A DNA stretch of 64,000 bases. It comes from Owenia fusiformis (taxonomy: Eukaryota; Annelida; Polychaeta; Sabellida; Oweniidae). The position numbers and the translations under genes were made by a program. The notes under the pieces were generated by a model. That model was not told where the DNA came from. It saw only the letters and a list, made by a program, of their open reading frames with translations, and ran no database searches. Of the stretch, positions 23,084 to 34,604 are shown in pieces. Within the stretch, counting starts at the first letter, position 1. Every line of letters begins with the position of its first letter. The stretch covers positions 24,441,248-24,505,247 of the forward strand of contig CAIIXF020000003.1 in the NCBI GenBank assembly GCA_903813345.2, given 5' to 3'.

Positions 23084-23320
23084 ATAGGCAACACAGTTCA
23101 AGGATATCTTCCATCGCTTAAGGGAAGGTAACTGGGATTTTGGTTTTACAGATGATAAGATAACTGATATGTGGTGTTGGGTAATGTTATAAGAGTCTAT
23201 AATGGAGAGCTAAGATGTCCAGTCACAGCGTATTGAAAACTAACATGACCATTACTGTATCATACATTTCCAGTTACCTTCCTTTAAGTGGTTGAAGATA
23301 TCATTGAACTGTGGCGCTGT
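23084..23320. repeat. Foldback element (MITE-like)
   Basis: CACAGTTCAAGGATATCTTC (23092) and TTAAGGGAAGGTAACTGG pair with CCAGTTACCTTCCTTTAA and GAAGATATCATTGAACTGTG (ending about 23312). The arms are about 45 bp with a 140-bp loop. It is non-coding. Confidence 0.75.
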
Positions 23321-24205
23321 TTAAGCTGAACAAACATATCAGGTCTTAAATGATTAATCTAATGTGAAATGCTATTGTAAGGATACTGTGTTATCATTGA
23401 TGAAAACTGAGATCTATTGAAATTGATAAAAACCAAGTAGCCTGAAAAAGAATGGCTTATGAAATTTACAAGAAGCTAAAGTAGAGACTTGCTGGTGAAA
23501 GTTTTAATCTGAATGCATAATGCAATCTATGGTGCTTTCCTGTAACCAAAATACAAGAATTATGCAAAATTATATTTTGAAGGATTCATCTACATATACA
23601 GATTAATTATTAATATACATTAAAAGGTTCATCTGTCTTCATCCACCTGTCCAAGTGCTTCATGTTACTTTGAGAATAACCCCTGCCCTAACATGAACTT
23701 TTCAAAGCATGCTGTCATTTGAGAAAACACATTGTTTGGTGGGATTCGCTGCTCTGTAGAGTTGCTGTTTTTCTCACTTACATTTTACACTAAGCCATCT
23801 TATTTAGACAATCTAGGTTGCGAAGAAGGATTAGGCAACATCTAAGCAAATGCCATAGACCTTTAACATTTTATTCATAAAGAAGGGCTTTAACACCATT
23901 TTCCTTTCTTTATCACTGACTGTTAATTCAAACCCTACTTTATGGAGTTTTGAGAATTAACACTGAGCATGAAAAATATCTTTTTCCTGTTCTGTAAGAC
24001 TTAATAACTTTAACTGTTGCTGTGTATAGACAAATTTATTAGTGACATTGTCATTTTGTGTTAATTTAAGCAATGCTGTAGTGAATCTAACAAAATTGCT
24101 TTTTATTTAGAGTATTTGAATTGAAAATGCATTGGTTAATTTAGTGTTAGCTGTAGGTCTATGTTATTTTACTATATAAGCTGAAAGCATACCTGCACAC
24201 TCAGT
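23321..24205. other. Receptor 3' flank; includes a family A tail fragment at ~23735-23780
   Basis: GGTGGGATTCGCTGCTCTGT AGAGTTGCTG at about 23739 matches the tail of family A, and CATCCACCTGTCC at 23640-23652 may be its eroded head. On the minus strand AATAAA occurs at 24102-24107, about 100 nt past the receptor stop, and again near 23870; either could serve for polyadenylation. Confidence 0.4.
24102..24107 (-). terminator. Possible polyadenylation signal of the receptor gene
   Basis: AATAAA on the minus strand, about 100 nt downstream of the receptor stop codon. AT-rich sequence makes chance matches common. Confidence 0.3.
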
Positions 24206-25417
24206 TTATACCTCACTGGTAGATGTCATGGCAGAAAATTTATATTCTGAACCAGTCTTGTCGCTCTGTAGTTTTTGGACTCGGAATCTATTCATCAAGC
24301 ATTTGCAGCTTTGTAGTGCAGTGTGTACAGACTTACGGAATGGCACCAGTGCTATGTAGTATAAGGTAAAGTTAATGGTGAAATTGAGTGCCTGTATTGT
24401 GTTAAGAACAATGATGGCAATTTCAGTCCTGTTGAAATCTGATACATTCTCTTCACTCATCCCATCATTAGATTCGTTCATCAGTTTCTTGAAAGTCGCG
24501 TGAAAGTGTAGCATATCTGCTGGGGTTACTAGCACCAAGAAAAAGATGACAATTACAATAAGCGTGATGGTCAGTCTCTTTGTAGAATCTGACTGGTGTG
24601 TGTTGGTATGTGTTGAATTTGTCACGTTACTTTGTTGCCATCTTTGAGAGCGCATTAGTGCCATTATTAGCAACACATTACTGACAAGGAGGATGATAAA
24701 AGGTGCCACACAATTTATCAAACTGCCCAGGATTTTGTACACGTATGATTCAGAAACAATGAGCCGATCATGGTGCTGGGTCGAGAGATAAACCATATCT
24801 AAAGTTCCATTCTCCCAAGTGCAGACATGTCCCTGTATGTGTAGAGCTAAGAACCTGGGTAGGGTGAAAATGATCGAGACGATTGCAATGATGATTACAG
24901 CAATTATGACGCTTTTAACATTGATTCTTGCCTCAGCATGTAGAGGGTCACAAACCACCAAGCATCGACTAACTGCAATAAGTACGGTTAGCCATGTGCT
25001 GGACATCACAAATAAGTTAACAAATCCATTGTGGTATGTTTCATATATCATCAAATGTCTGTCTAGTGATACAGTATTGGGGAAAAATGCCTTCGGAAAA
25101 TGAGACAAACAGTATAATAAATCAGATGTAGCGAGTGCCACTAATCCAATGTGTGATGATAGTTCCAGTGGCTTCAACTTATGATGCATTTTCTTTTGGC
25201 TGAGAATCAAAAGTGTGAAGAGATTGCCAAAGATTCCTATGGCCATAATAATAGGGAGGACTAATTGACTAAAGATGTCACGGATGATGTTTACTGTTGA
25301 ACTGCTTTCTGGATGGCGTAGATTGTAGAGGTGTTCTGTTAATTGTGGTAAAAGGAAGTCACTACATGCCTCTGGTAATATTGTCTCATTCATAATGCTG
25401 GTTGCATTTGACTGCAT
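24206..25417 (-). CDS. Rhodopsin-class G protein-coupled receptor, FMRFamide/neuropeptide-receptor-like
   Basis: A seven-transmembrane receptor of the plasma membrane, probably for a peptide ligand. From the Met at 25417 it is 403 residues. The N-terminus has glycosylation sites N4 and N10. TM1 is about 48-72 (GN at 64-65), TM2 88-108 (Asp99 in ATSDLL), TM3 129-152, TM4 168-190, TM5 226-256, TM6 282-306 (Pro299, no CWxP tryptophan) and TM7 332-356. The D/ERY motif is replaced by Ser150-Arg-Cys152 and NPxxY by NFTLY (349-353); the short helix 8 (PFRKS) is followed by Cys371 and Cys373, possible palmitoylation sites. The loop-2 cysteine (Cys199) is present, but I see no cysteine at the top of TM3 (position 3.25 is about Glu126), so the usual disulfide is missing. 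The style (SSTWLTVLIAVSR, NFTLY) fits invertebrate FMRFamide/myosuppressin-type receptors, but this is not certain. An in-frame Met lies 30 nt upstream at 25447; I prefer 25417 because TTTTTATGTTTTTTAG at about 25440 is an excellent splice acceptor that removes that Met. The coding region is one exon without breaks. Confidence 0.9.
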   Translation of the reverse strand: MQSNATSIMNETILPEACSDFLLPQLTEHLYNLRHPESSSTVNIIRDIFSQLVLPIIMAIGIFGNLFTLLILSQKKMHHKLKPLELSSHIGLVALATSDLLYCLSHFPKAFFPNTVSLDRHLMIYETYHNGFVNLFVMSSTWLTVLIAVSRCLVVCDPLHAEARINVKSVIIAVIIIAIVSIIFTLPRFLALHIQGHVCTWENGTLDMVYLSTQHHDRLIVSESYVYKILGSLINCVAPFIILLVSNVLLIMALMRSQRWQQSNVTNSTHTNTHQSDSTKRLTITLIVIVIFFLVLVTPADMLHFHATFKKLMNESNDGMSEENVSDFNRTEIAIIVLNTIQALNFTINFTLYYIALVPFRKSVHTALQSCKCLMNRFRVQKLQSDKTGSEYKFSAMTSTSEV

Positions 25418-25431
25418 TGTTGGAGAACCTA

Positions 25432-25460
25432 AAAAACATAAAAACAAATTAAATCACAAA
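25432..25460 (-). promoter_or_regulatory. Likely 3' splice site of a 5'-UTR intron of the receptor
   Basis: On the minus strand TTTAATTTGTTTTTATGTTTTTTAG (split here as a pyrimidine-rich run ending in AG) precedes GTTCTCCAACAATGCAG. It implies a spliced leader exon further right. A minus-strand donor-like site (AGGAT|GTGAGTATG) near 28696-28706 is one possible partner. Confidence 0.5.
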
Positions 25461-26544
25461 AATATAACTTAAAGCAGTTATATACCCAGATGTAACAATT
25501 GATTGTATATAATTGTATAAGTATCATATGTTTTATTGATTGATTTCAAAAGATTAATGTCATTGACTTCATTTTTGGTTTAAGTTATAAATCACCCATA
25601 TTTGGGTAATAGGTAGGAGGGTAGGCCAAAGAGGATTGATTATATGCAAAACTGAATGACATACTCTGGATATTTAAATAACTAAACTTAATTATTAGGT
25701 CATCAACTTTGTCTTCTTTATTATTTCTCTCTGAAAAATACAAGTTCTATAGGTTTTCGTAGAATACCTTAACGTAAATAATGTGGCAGTGTGCATCAGA
25801 AATATATTAGAAATGCCATTACTAGGTATATTATTTGAACCTGTATGAACTAAAATAACCCTTTTGTAAAAAGTGTGATATCACAAGTTTTGGTACACTG
25901 GTCAAATCATTCCTCTTCTGCTATAATATGGACACATAATTTGCCAGTGTGTAACTACCTTACTAAAGGAAACAAATCAAGCCAAATACTTATGAAGCTA
26001 TACTTCTCCATTTTATGATGGTAGGCATCTGTACAAATGACACAATGCATTTTCACTTAAATGTTATAAAATGAGATAAATAAAACTAAAAAACAAGTTT
26101 ATTGTTGGAGTTATCATGATTATCCTGATTTTCTTTCTTCACATTAACAAATATTTATTTTTTAATTTTAGGTAAGTGGTTGCATTTTAATGGGTGTATG
26201 TAAGATCAAGTGGCTGTAACAGGTATGTGGAATACTTTTTTAATTAACATTGCTTTGAGGTAAAGCTAGAGCAATTTTTCAAAATATCCTATACCTTAAA
26301 TTCTTCTTTAAAGTTGGCTTTGAAGAAGGTTTTAGGTTGTGAGTTTCTGGCAAATTCTGTACCCAGATCTACACCCTGATTTTGATAACAATTTGTGTTC
26401 TTATCAGTTATTAAAAACATGCGAATTTATTGAAAAAATTAATTTGCAAGCAATTGGTGCAATATTAGTGCTACACATAAGCATTAAATGTGCTTTTTGC
26501 TAAATTAAATTAGCTGGTTTTTAAATTAACTAAGCTAGTTTTTT
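25460..26544. other. No recognisable feature (probable receptor intron)
   Basis: AT-rich. A plus-strand acceptor/donor-like pair at 26171/26221 encloses about 50 bp with an in-frame stop in the useful phase, so I do not call an exon. Confidence 0.35.
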
Positions 26545-26660
26545 CGGCTTTGTATAAAAATCTCCTTCCTCATACCCACCAACCCACCTACGTGGACCAT
26601 GATACAGTCATTGAAGGGTTCAATTTCAAATATTTTTAAATCTCAAAATGATTTTCACTT
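26545..26660 (+). repeat. Short interspersed repeat, copy 2
   Basis: GGCTTTGTATAAAAATCTCC, CCAACCCACCTACGTGG, CCATGATACAGTCATTGAAG and GGTTCAATTTCAAATATTTT match the copy at 15640-15725 in direct orientation. Confidence 0.6.
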
Positions 26661-26869
26661 TTCATCAACTTTGAAATTAACTCCAACTCTTCAAAGTTGG
26701 GGTTATCTTTAAGGTAAAATTTTGTATGGAAATCTTGGAGTAGCCTACAAAGATACTTCTAAGATTAAAACATATCAATTTTATTAATATACAGAACTAC
26801 ACAAATCTGTTATTTCACACACTTTAAAATAACATTACAACTAAACTAAAGAAAAACGGCAACAAAGCA

Positions 26870-27150
26870 TTTGTATGGAAGTCAATGGGAAATTTACAGC
26901 AACCTAGCTGATTATACGTCTGAGATATACAAATATCTATATTTCACACACTCAGTTCAACTAAAGAGTTATGTCAACCTAGTTGACTACATTTTAAATA
27001 AAAATGCAACTAACGAGTTATGGCAACCTAGGTGACTATGTGTCTGAGTAATTTCACACACTTAGAATAACAGTAAAAAGAGTTACGACAACCTACATTT
27101 TAAATAACAGTGCAACTAACAAGTTATGACAACCTATGAGACTTAACGTC
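26870..27150 (+). repeat. Degenerate tandem repeats (GTTATGxCAACCTAxxTGACT)
   Basis: About five units of 45-60 bp combine CTAACGAGTTATGGCAACCT, GACTATGTGTCTGAG, ATTTCACACACTTAG and CATTTTAAATAACAGTGCAA. They are diverged and non-coding. Confidence 0.65.
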
Positions 27151-27264
27151 TGAGATATTAATACAATTAATGAGTATGAAGATAAACCTATATCATTGTA
27201 GTTTCATTATCTATGATAAATTGGGAAAACTCTTCATACAAATATTACTTTCCTTTGAATGGTT

Positions 27265-27392
27265 TTATGTCACCTCCACAAGTGCTGACATATATTGTTA
27301 TAGTCTTCAAATTTTTTAAAAGTGTTTCGGGTGGTCAGCATTTGCATATGTGGTGACATTTGCATATTAATGCCTTGTTTAATGCATGTTTA
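27265..27392 (+). repeat. Interspersed repeat family B, copy
   Basis: TTTTATGTCACCTCCACAAG, then TATTGTTATAGTCTTCAAAT and GTGGTGACATTTGCATATTA ATGCCTTGTTTAATGC: the family B head and tail with a shortened middle, plus orientation. Confidence 0.6.
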
Positions 27393-30070
27393 ATGGTATG
27401 TATGTTACTTAAGTGAATGCAGATTCAACTTAATCAAAACAAGTCAAACATACTTATTTTTCCCAAACACTAAACAATAAAATTGAATTCATATTATTAT
27501 TAAAATAACATTTTAGCCCCATCTATCTTTTTGAAAAAATAGAAAACACACTGATGGTGGACTGTAATGCTGGAATAAGCTACTTGTATAATGAATATGA
27601 ATATTCTAATAATATAGCTGTCATTCACTAGCTATATGTCTTAATTCTAAGAATGTTATATTTACCTGCTAAGTTAAACGAGATACATATGCAATAAAGA
27701 GAATGTGATGTTAATCAACTAAATCTTGTAAATCTTACATATTAGGTCATTAACTTTATTTATTGGGTCACCCAGACTTTTAGATACTGAGACTGAGGTT
27801 TGTAATTGAGCCATAAAGCTCTTTCATGATGTTTGTCTCGTCTTTGACTGATTAATTGTATTCTGATTTTAGACTTGCATGTCTCTATGTTATATATTGA
27901 GGTGTGTTCTTTCATGGGTCACCTTTGTAATTTACACTCTATTAATTTGAGAGTCAACATTTGAACAAGAGCAAAACACTCACCCTCATAAGGCATTTGT
28001 TATTGTACTTATAGATTTTTAACTTGAAATATTGAGTATGTAAACCTCAGTGGTAAAATTGAAGAAAAAGAACTAAAGCATATTACAACAAGGAACAATC
28101 TAATCCCAACCCATTATAAAGAAAACAAGCCCAAATTTACAATTGGATGGAAAACAATTAATAATACTATTATTTTAATGTTAAAAATGATACAGCTAGT
28201 CTCAAATGCATTTAAAATGAAAATTGGTACTTATTTAACTAGCTTATCTCTTGTAGACCCTAATAGTTTAAATGTAAGTTCTCATTAGCCAGGCTTTATT
28301 CAAATTTGAAAGGCTCTAAATAATCCTGAGGTTATATTTGTCACACATTTTGAAAGTACTATTTTGTTGTTGTCTTAATGGGTATGCATATGTGCATATG
28401 TTTGTCTGTCAGGGTAGAGGCGGGGGGAGGGTGTCATTGACCAAACCTTGCCATTTTTATTCCAGGAAAACAGATTACATGTTCAACCTGAAATGTTTAC
28501 AGATACAAAAGCAGATTTGTGTCATGATCTGTTTTCAGCCTATTTTGTTCAGCACACAAAATAAGGGTTAATGCATGAGATATAAAAGTTACCAAAATAT
28601 CTATATCAACTTAATGAATATTGGAATGAAAATGACCTTCAGAAAATGTGATACTCAAGTCATGAAAATACAAATACAAGTTAAAGAACTGTTATCATAC
28701 TCACATCCTATAATTTGAAGGATCGGGTAAACAACACCAGCATCCCAAAACCATAATTGTCTCTTCTGTTTAAGATAAATCTTAGAATAAACCCTAGAAC
28801 TGTAATGGGAATTAATTTTTTTGACCGAATCCCTTCTAGGGTAGACTTATATAAAGTTTAACATCTCATTGCATTTCTAAAAACAAAATCTTTTTCACAA
28901 TTGAAAACTTAGAAATATTATATCCATTCCAGTTGAAACTTATACTAATTTGATTCAACCTCACATGTTATTTCACTTAGTTAATATAAAACTCAGCATT
29001 CAAGCTGGTGTTTCTTGAATGCTGGAAATGTCAGATGTGAAGTTTATTTATTTTAGCCATGTATAGCTAAAACATTTCTACAACTTACCTACACCTTGCA
29101 CTTACTTCCTTTACATTTAACAATATCTTCCTGAATCCCAACTGGCTTTTTCATTTTACCAGCTTTTGACATTTTATTACATGTACTTGTATAAACAACA
29201 GATGATACTCAATTTAGTGAGATTGGTCAGAAGAGATTATTGCTATATATTTCAAAACATTTTTTTGTAAATTAGATGAAAATTAATCAAACAAGAGCAA
29301 TTCTAGTGAGAAATTTGTGACAGATTATCATCACTCTAGGTTTCAAAGTCATTTTTCAAGTGACAGGAAATCTCATCACTCTAGGTAGTCAAAAGGTTGA
29401 ACCATATGTAAGCACAATGCATAAAAATGGGAAGGACTTGAAGTATTTCAAGAAGATCATGCTTAGAAAGATAAGAATGTTATCCACTTTAAGGAAAAAT
29501 CCCAAATAACCCAACTCAAAATCTAGAGAGTGGCTCGTAGAGAGGAGAGAGTACTCAAGTACAAATACATCAGATGCTATTTTTTCACCTCATAATTTTT
29601 ATACAGAACCAGTGCTCTCCTTAAGGCAAAATTAGTCACAGGACCAACGGACTGACAAGTCAGAAGAGTTCACCAGTCCAGACCAAAGGTAGCCAGTCCC
29701 TGGACTGACTACTTCTAATTAGTAGCAAGTCCAGACTGGTTCTTGCCAGTCCAGGAAAAAATGAAAAATCGGAGTAACATTCAAATTTTACATAGGCCTA
29801 CTCGTATTTATGTTGTACATGTATTTTCTCATTCTCAGCGATCCAGATAGACTGTCAAACACATTGAATTTGCTTGCATGTATTTTTTACGATTTCGCCA
29901 GGTGAAGAGTACTCACGAAATGAAATGATGGTGAAAAAATTATACTTTACAACAAATCTAAAAATACTGGAGCCACCCGGGAATTTGATTGTGTTATGAA
30001 TTTTGGGGGTCATTTTTATGTCCATTAATATATCAATGCCTTACCTGATTTTCATTAATTCCTGCATTGA
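27393..30070. other. 2.7 kb desert with one possible minus-strand mini-exon
   Basis: AT-rich. On the minus strand 29180-29094 begins with ATG in an AATAAAATGTC context, encodes a Lys-rich 27-residue peptide (start MSKAGKMKKPVGIQED) and runs into a GTAG|GTAAGT donor at about 29090. It may be a first exon or chance. At 29640-29760 there are several GGACTG/CCAGTCC words in alternating orientation. Nothing else stands out. Confidence 0.3.
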
Positions 30071-31829
30071 ATTACCCTTAAGAAAAAAGCCATGGTAACC
30101 ATGGTATTCCATGGTGCGCCCATGGTAATCCATGGAAATTCATGGTTTTCCATGTTATTTTCCATGGAAATTCATGGACGCCCATGGTAATCTTCCATGG
30201 ATATTTACCATGATTTTTCGTGGTAATTGGTGGTTTGATAATTGGTTTTTACCATGACACATGGGGATGTAAAATCAACAATTTGGGTAGGATTTGTATT
30301 TACCAAAATCTCCAAAATGAATGTTTTGATGATATATCCCAATTGGACTTAGACTTATCTTTGAGAAAAAAGGGTGGACATTTCATTTTTTAGGTTTAGC
30401 AAGAACATTCATTGAAATATGATAGTGCAGTTAATGCAGCACAGAGTAGGCCACAAGTTTTTAAAAACAATTGTGCAAATGGCTTTTGTGTAGATCAAGA
30501 CTAGATAGAGATTGCTTATTTTTTAAGCCAAACACTTCTTTCCTTTGAAAAAGATTAAGTCAAACTAGCCCAAGCTCTGTTTTATTTCAAAACTTTCTTT
30601 AATTTTCAGTTTTAAAAATCAATATGAATAAAATAAATAATTTAATAAATAAATAACTTGTTTTCTTAAATTACATTTCGTACATTTGAGAATACAATAA
30701 AAAACCATGGTTTCTTCCTTTGAAGTTGAGGAAACTGCAATCAAAAGCCATGGAAGTCGGTTGATTGCAATCGAAAGCCATGCTTTTCCATGATTATTTC
30801 TTTGATGTTTCAGAAAGTGCAATCAAAAGCCATGGTTTTCCATGGTTATTCTTTTGATCTTTTGAAAGTCCATGGTTTTCCATGGGCTATTTGTTTGGTG
30901 TTTTGGATGAAGAAAAAAGAATAATACATTATGTCTCTAAATGAACTTCTCCAAATGAAGTCCCATTCAACCTCTATAAGCATATTATCTCTCAAATTAA
31001 TGTTAAAAAATTAATCTCTTTGCAACATATTATAATAGTTCATTTGCATAATTCTTAAATATTCAGATCTTATTGTTATTATATATGATAATCTTACTCT
31101 TTCTAATTCTCCCTCTTCAGTAATTATTATTGTCGGTGAGTGTAGTCTACACTGTAGACAGTGCAAGTCAAAAACTCATTGTTGATCAAATAAAACCAAA
31201 TAGGATTTACTCAAAGTACAAATGTTTATTCAGTCTGCAACTGAGACTAACATAAAAGTCTCAGGTCTGCAATAAGGGAATCCAGTGAACTGATTTTATC
31301 ACTTATTTTGTCTTTTTTTACATCAGTGCCAAAGTTAAATGATAGCAAATCCCAGCAAATTATTACTTGTAATTGTGGGGTCAAATCATCAATTAAAAAA
31401 ATATTAAGTAAAAAGTTCTTTGTCATATGACACTATGTACAGAATGTACTAAACATATATTCAGATTGTAAAAACATGGTTGTATTTCAGGCCTGAAACC
31501 AGCTTTTGTCAAGAAGGTTGACTTTCTCAAAAATTTGAGGGGGGGGGGGGGTGGCGTCATATTATTCTGTCTATGACTAGTCTCAATCCAGCTTGGATTC
31601 ATTCGTTAAAATATTGATACAATTTGTGGTAAAAACATGGTATGTCCATGAAAAAACAATTACCAAACCACTTATTACCACGGAAAATCATGGTAAATAT
31701 CCATGGAAGATTACCATGGGTATCCATGAATTTCCATGGAAAATACCATGAAAAACCATGAATTTCCATGGAAAACCATGAATTACCATGGAATACCATG
31801 GTTACCATGGCTTTTTTCTTAAGGGTAAT
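30071..31829. mobile_element. TIR element built of CCATGG words
   Basis: The tips are ATTACCCTTAAGAAAAAAGC and GCTTTTTTCTTAAGGGTAAT (ending 31829), identical over 20 bp. The arms (about 30071-30260 and about 31620-31829) then run as dense repeats of CCATGGTAACC, CCATGGAAATTCATGG and CCATGGTAATC. More CCATGG words occur in the interior at about 30700-30890 (CAATCAAAAGCCATGGTTTT). CCATGG is itself a palindrome, so the arms can pair with each other and internally. There is no transposase; a 69-codon minus frame at 31599-31808 is the right arm translated. Target duplication not clear. Similar subterminal repeats in other DNA transposons bind transposase. Confidence 0.8.
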
Positions 31830-33445
31830 GCATCCACAGCCAGATGTTTAACGTAATAATTTCTTAAATTGAAAAACACTGAAATTTAACTTTCCATTTT
31901 TGAACAGTAGTTTCGCTGGCTAGGTGGCGCCTTTACTCTCCAAAAAGAAAACAAAAAACAACACCAACCGGAACATAAGTTGAAAATATTTTGAAATATT
32001 TGAAGTTTTTTTTGTAATTTACCGCTGACAATGAGTTGTATTACAGTCATACTCCCGGGGACGGATAAAAGGACAATCAGACCGACATTTGGACAATAAT
32101 TTGGTGAGTATTTTTATGCCGGACAGTCTGTCAGTCCTAGTCGGCCCAGAGCAAAAGTGAAGTGAATATCAGAATAACCCACATAATCGATTGTGTATGT
32201 TATATTATCAGGAAAATGTTGAGTTGATGTCCTGATGTACCATAGGAACCCTAATTTAATGATGATAGTGGTTTGAGATCATATGGGAAATTACACCATT
32301 GAGCACATCTAGCTTTCAATGAGACTTTGTCTATGAGCCTTTTGTTTATGGAATGGCAATTATGGTTGATTTTAATGTATATTTAATTTAATTATCTGAA
32401 ATATGTGGACAATTAGGTAATAATGTTACACAAATGGATGCATTAAGCAATTCTAAAAGTCATAAAGTAGCTCTAACATAGCTGTATTCCCAATTGAATT
32501 GGAAATAAATTCTGAAACACAATTCTCTTTGGACATAAATATATATCATTACTCTCTCGATCAGACATGATACTCATCCTTGCATTGTTATGAACAAATA
32601 AATATCTAACCAGCAATTAGCAATGTGAAAAAATACCTCCTTGCACAAATATAATTGTTTTACTCTAGCATATCTAGGATTGGTAACTATAGGGTTTAGT
32701 ACTTTCATTGATGTATTATCTCTTCTTTGAGGACAACTGTTGGCCCCAAAGTAACCACAAGTTCCTCATTTTATTGAAAACATTTATTCCCAATCACACA
32801 GCCTTTTGTAATTATGCTGACTGAGCTGCTCGTGAAGGACTTTTTTAACCCATCATTGTTTTTAAATTACGTAATGGTTTTGGGACATTTGTAGCATCAA
32901 CAACTGCTGATATACTGTAATTCATGTAGTGTTTCCCATTAGCTAATAACATAATTAGGTAACTTATCCAGATTCTTGTCTGATCCGTGACTCTAAAGGT
33001 AGCACTAAATAACAAGTAAATAGGCAATTTGGAGATCAACCTTTTGTCTAACAGGAAATTATATTATTGTTCAATTGTAATTGTCTTGTCACCTGAAGTA
33101 ATGAACATTAGACACAATCACTGTACTTCCCTTTATTTTCTTAGTGTGCATTTGTTCTATCCCAAATGGCGCACCTGTCAGCTGAAATAATGATTACCCT
33201 ATTTAGCAATAGCATTTGAATAGATTTTACTATCTCAGACTGTGTAAGCTGGTTCTTTGAAACTGACTGGTAGAGGACCAACTTTTGACCCAGATATTGA
33301 TTTAATGTGCTATCATTCATAATATCAAGAGACATCTTAAACTTAAACCATTTTAAACCTACATCAATGACAAGAATATTGTTAACATATCTCAAAAAAT
33401 TGATGACATAATTATCCATCCATATAGGTCAGTGGTTGTGTGTGT
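31830..33445. other. No firm feature; weak RT-like frame on the minus strand
   Basis: A minus frame at 33141-33419 contains INFLRYVNNILVI, which looks like a reverse-transcriptase YVDD core with both aspartates changed to Asn. No other RT block was found around it, so it is at best a relic. A plus-strand pair (TATTACAG| at 32046 and |GTGAGTAT at about 32104) encloses one open frame but is not supported otherwise. Confidence 0.25.
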
Positions 33446-33735
33446 ACCAATTACGCAGTAGGTCCCGGACCCCTGGTTCAGGCAAGACTTAATTTTCGTG
33501 TTAAAGTACTTCAGGGTGTTTGACTGAGTGGTCAATTATTGACACCAAAGGCTGTGGTGTGTACTGTATGACTATGTATAAGTGCACATAAAAGAACACA
33601 GGGCTCCTTCAAGGGGGGGTTTGGGTCTGTCTTGATTACATGTGTTAATTACGATCGTTTATATACAGGATATATCCAAGAGGTATTGGTCACTTTCATT
33701 GGTGATTAACAAAATACAATACAATACAATAATAT
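33446..33735 (+). mobile_element. tRNA-derived SINE, older copy with damaged head
   Basis: Matches the copy at 60296-60632 through AATTACGCAGTAGGTCCCGG, AAAGTACTTCAGGGTGTTTG, AAGGCTGTGGTGTGTACTGT, GTGCACATAAAAGAACACAG and CAAGAGGTATTGGTCAC, ending in an (AATAC)n tail at about 33715-33735. The A-box region is missing and about five bases are lost at the B box, so this copy is probably transcriptionally dead. Confidence 0.8.
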
Positions 33736-34604
33736 ACCATCACTGCCAGTTGAAATACTTTTTACACACTTAAGTGTTCATTCATCTCACTTCTGTAACA
33801 TAGTTGTGAAAATTAAATTCAAATTGGTGGACTATATTAGACATTTTTCAAAAATATCAATGTCAGTTCAGATGTTTGGCAATACATAAGTATAACTGTA
33901 GTGGACTGATAGATTATTATAACCATCAAAGACAATAAACCATTGTTAACATGGAGACTTGAGTATAATAAAACTGACAGGCCTTAAATTTTCCAATGAT
34001 GGCCGTGTAATGGAAAATAAAACTGGTAAGGGAGTATGTGAAAAGATTGATGTCGCCAAATAAGCTATATATTATATCTGCTAGGGAAGGGTGTCTGAAA
34101 CCCAAAACATAAGCTTCCCCAACATCAATCCCTGGGGAATTGGATCAGCCTTTTTGGTCCTGTGTATATCCTGCAATCCTCTCTGCACCCCTCCATATTG
34201 AAAATATTTTGGAAGTTTTTCAAATTTCTTTTTGGCTATTATGGCACAGCCAATATACCAAACCCCATCTTATGAATATGAAAGACTCATCAACAAGATT
34301 CATGATGATAGTTTTGGGATAAGCAAGGTCAATGTTATCGATAAAGCAAATAATTTACGACGTGAATTAATCAGATTTGATCTAAAAGTGTAGACTGTTT
34401 TGTTCGGTAGGATTAGATACCATGTGAAGTTACTAAGTTCATCTATTTGCAGTCAGTATTCACTTATTACAGAACTAATTACTGAATGGATTTTGACAAC
34501 AAACACAGCATGACCTGTTTGTGTTAATACCTAAAAATACCAGTTTTAATAGATTATTAAATCATACTTATCTCAGTTATTTATAATTGTTATAAATTGT
34601 AGTA
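33736..34604. other. No recognisable feature
   Basis: AT-rich sequence between the SINE and the GC-rich block. Confidence 0.35.

Noticed and set aside
24819-25103. 94-codon plus frame
   Set aside because: Antisense shadow of the receptor gene.
26172-26221. 50-bp exon candidate between good splice sites
   Set aside because: In the phase compatible with the upstream donor it hits a TAA after 11 codons; other phases have no partner.
31120-31135. 15-nt micro-exon with strong acceptor (TCTCCCTCTTCAG) and GTGAGT donor
   Set aside because: Sits inside the CCATGG transposon, with no reason to belong to the host gene despite symmetric phase.
31599-31808. 69-codon frame rich in HG/WF words
   Set aside because: Right arm of the CCATGG element; the same words are in all frames and not conserved as protein.
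33141-33419. Minus frame with RYVNNILVI, resembling an RT YVDD box
   Set aside because: Both catalytic Asp are absent and no other RT block is visible; chance cannot be excluded.
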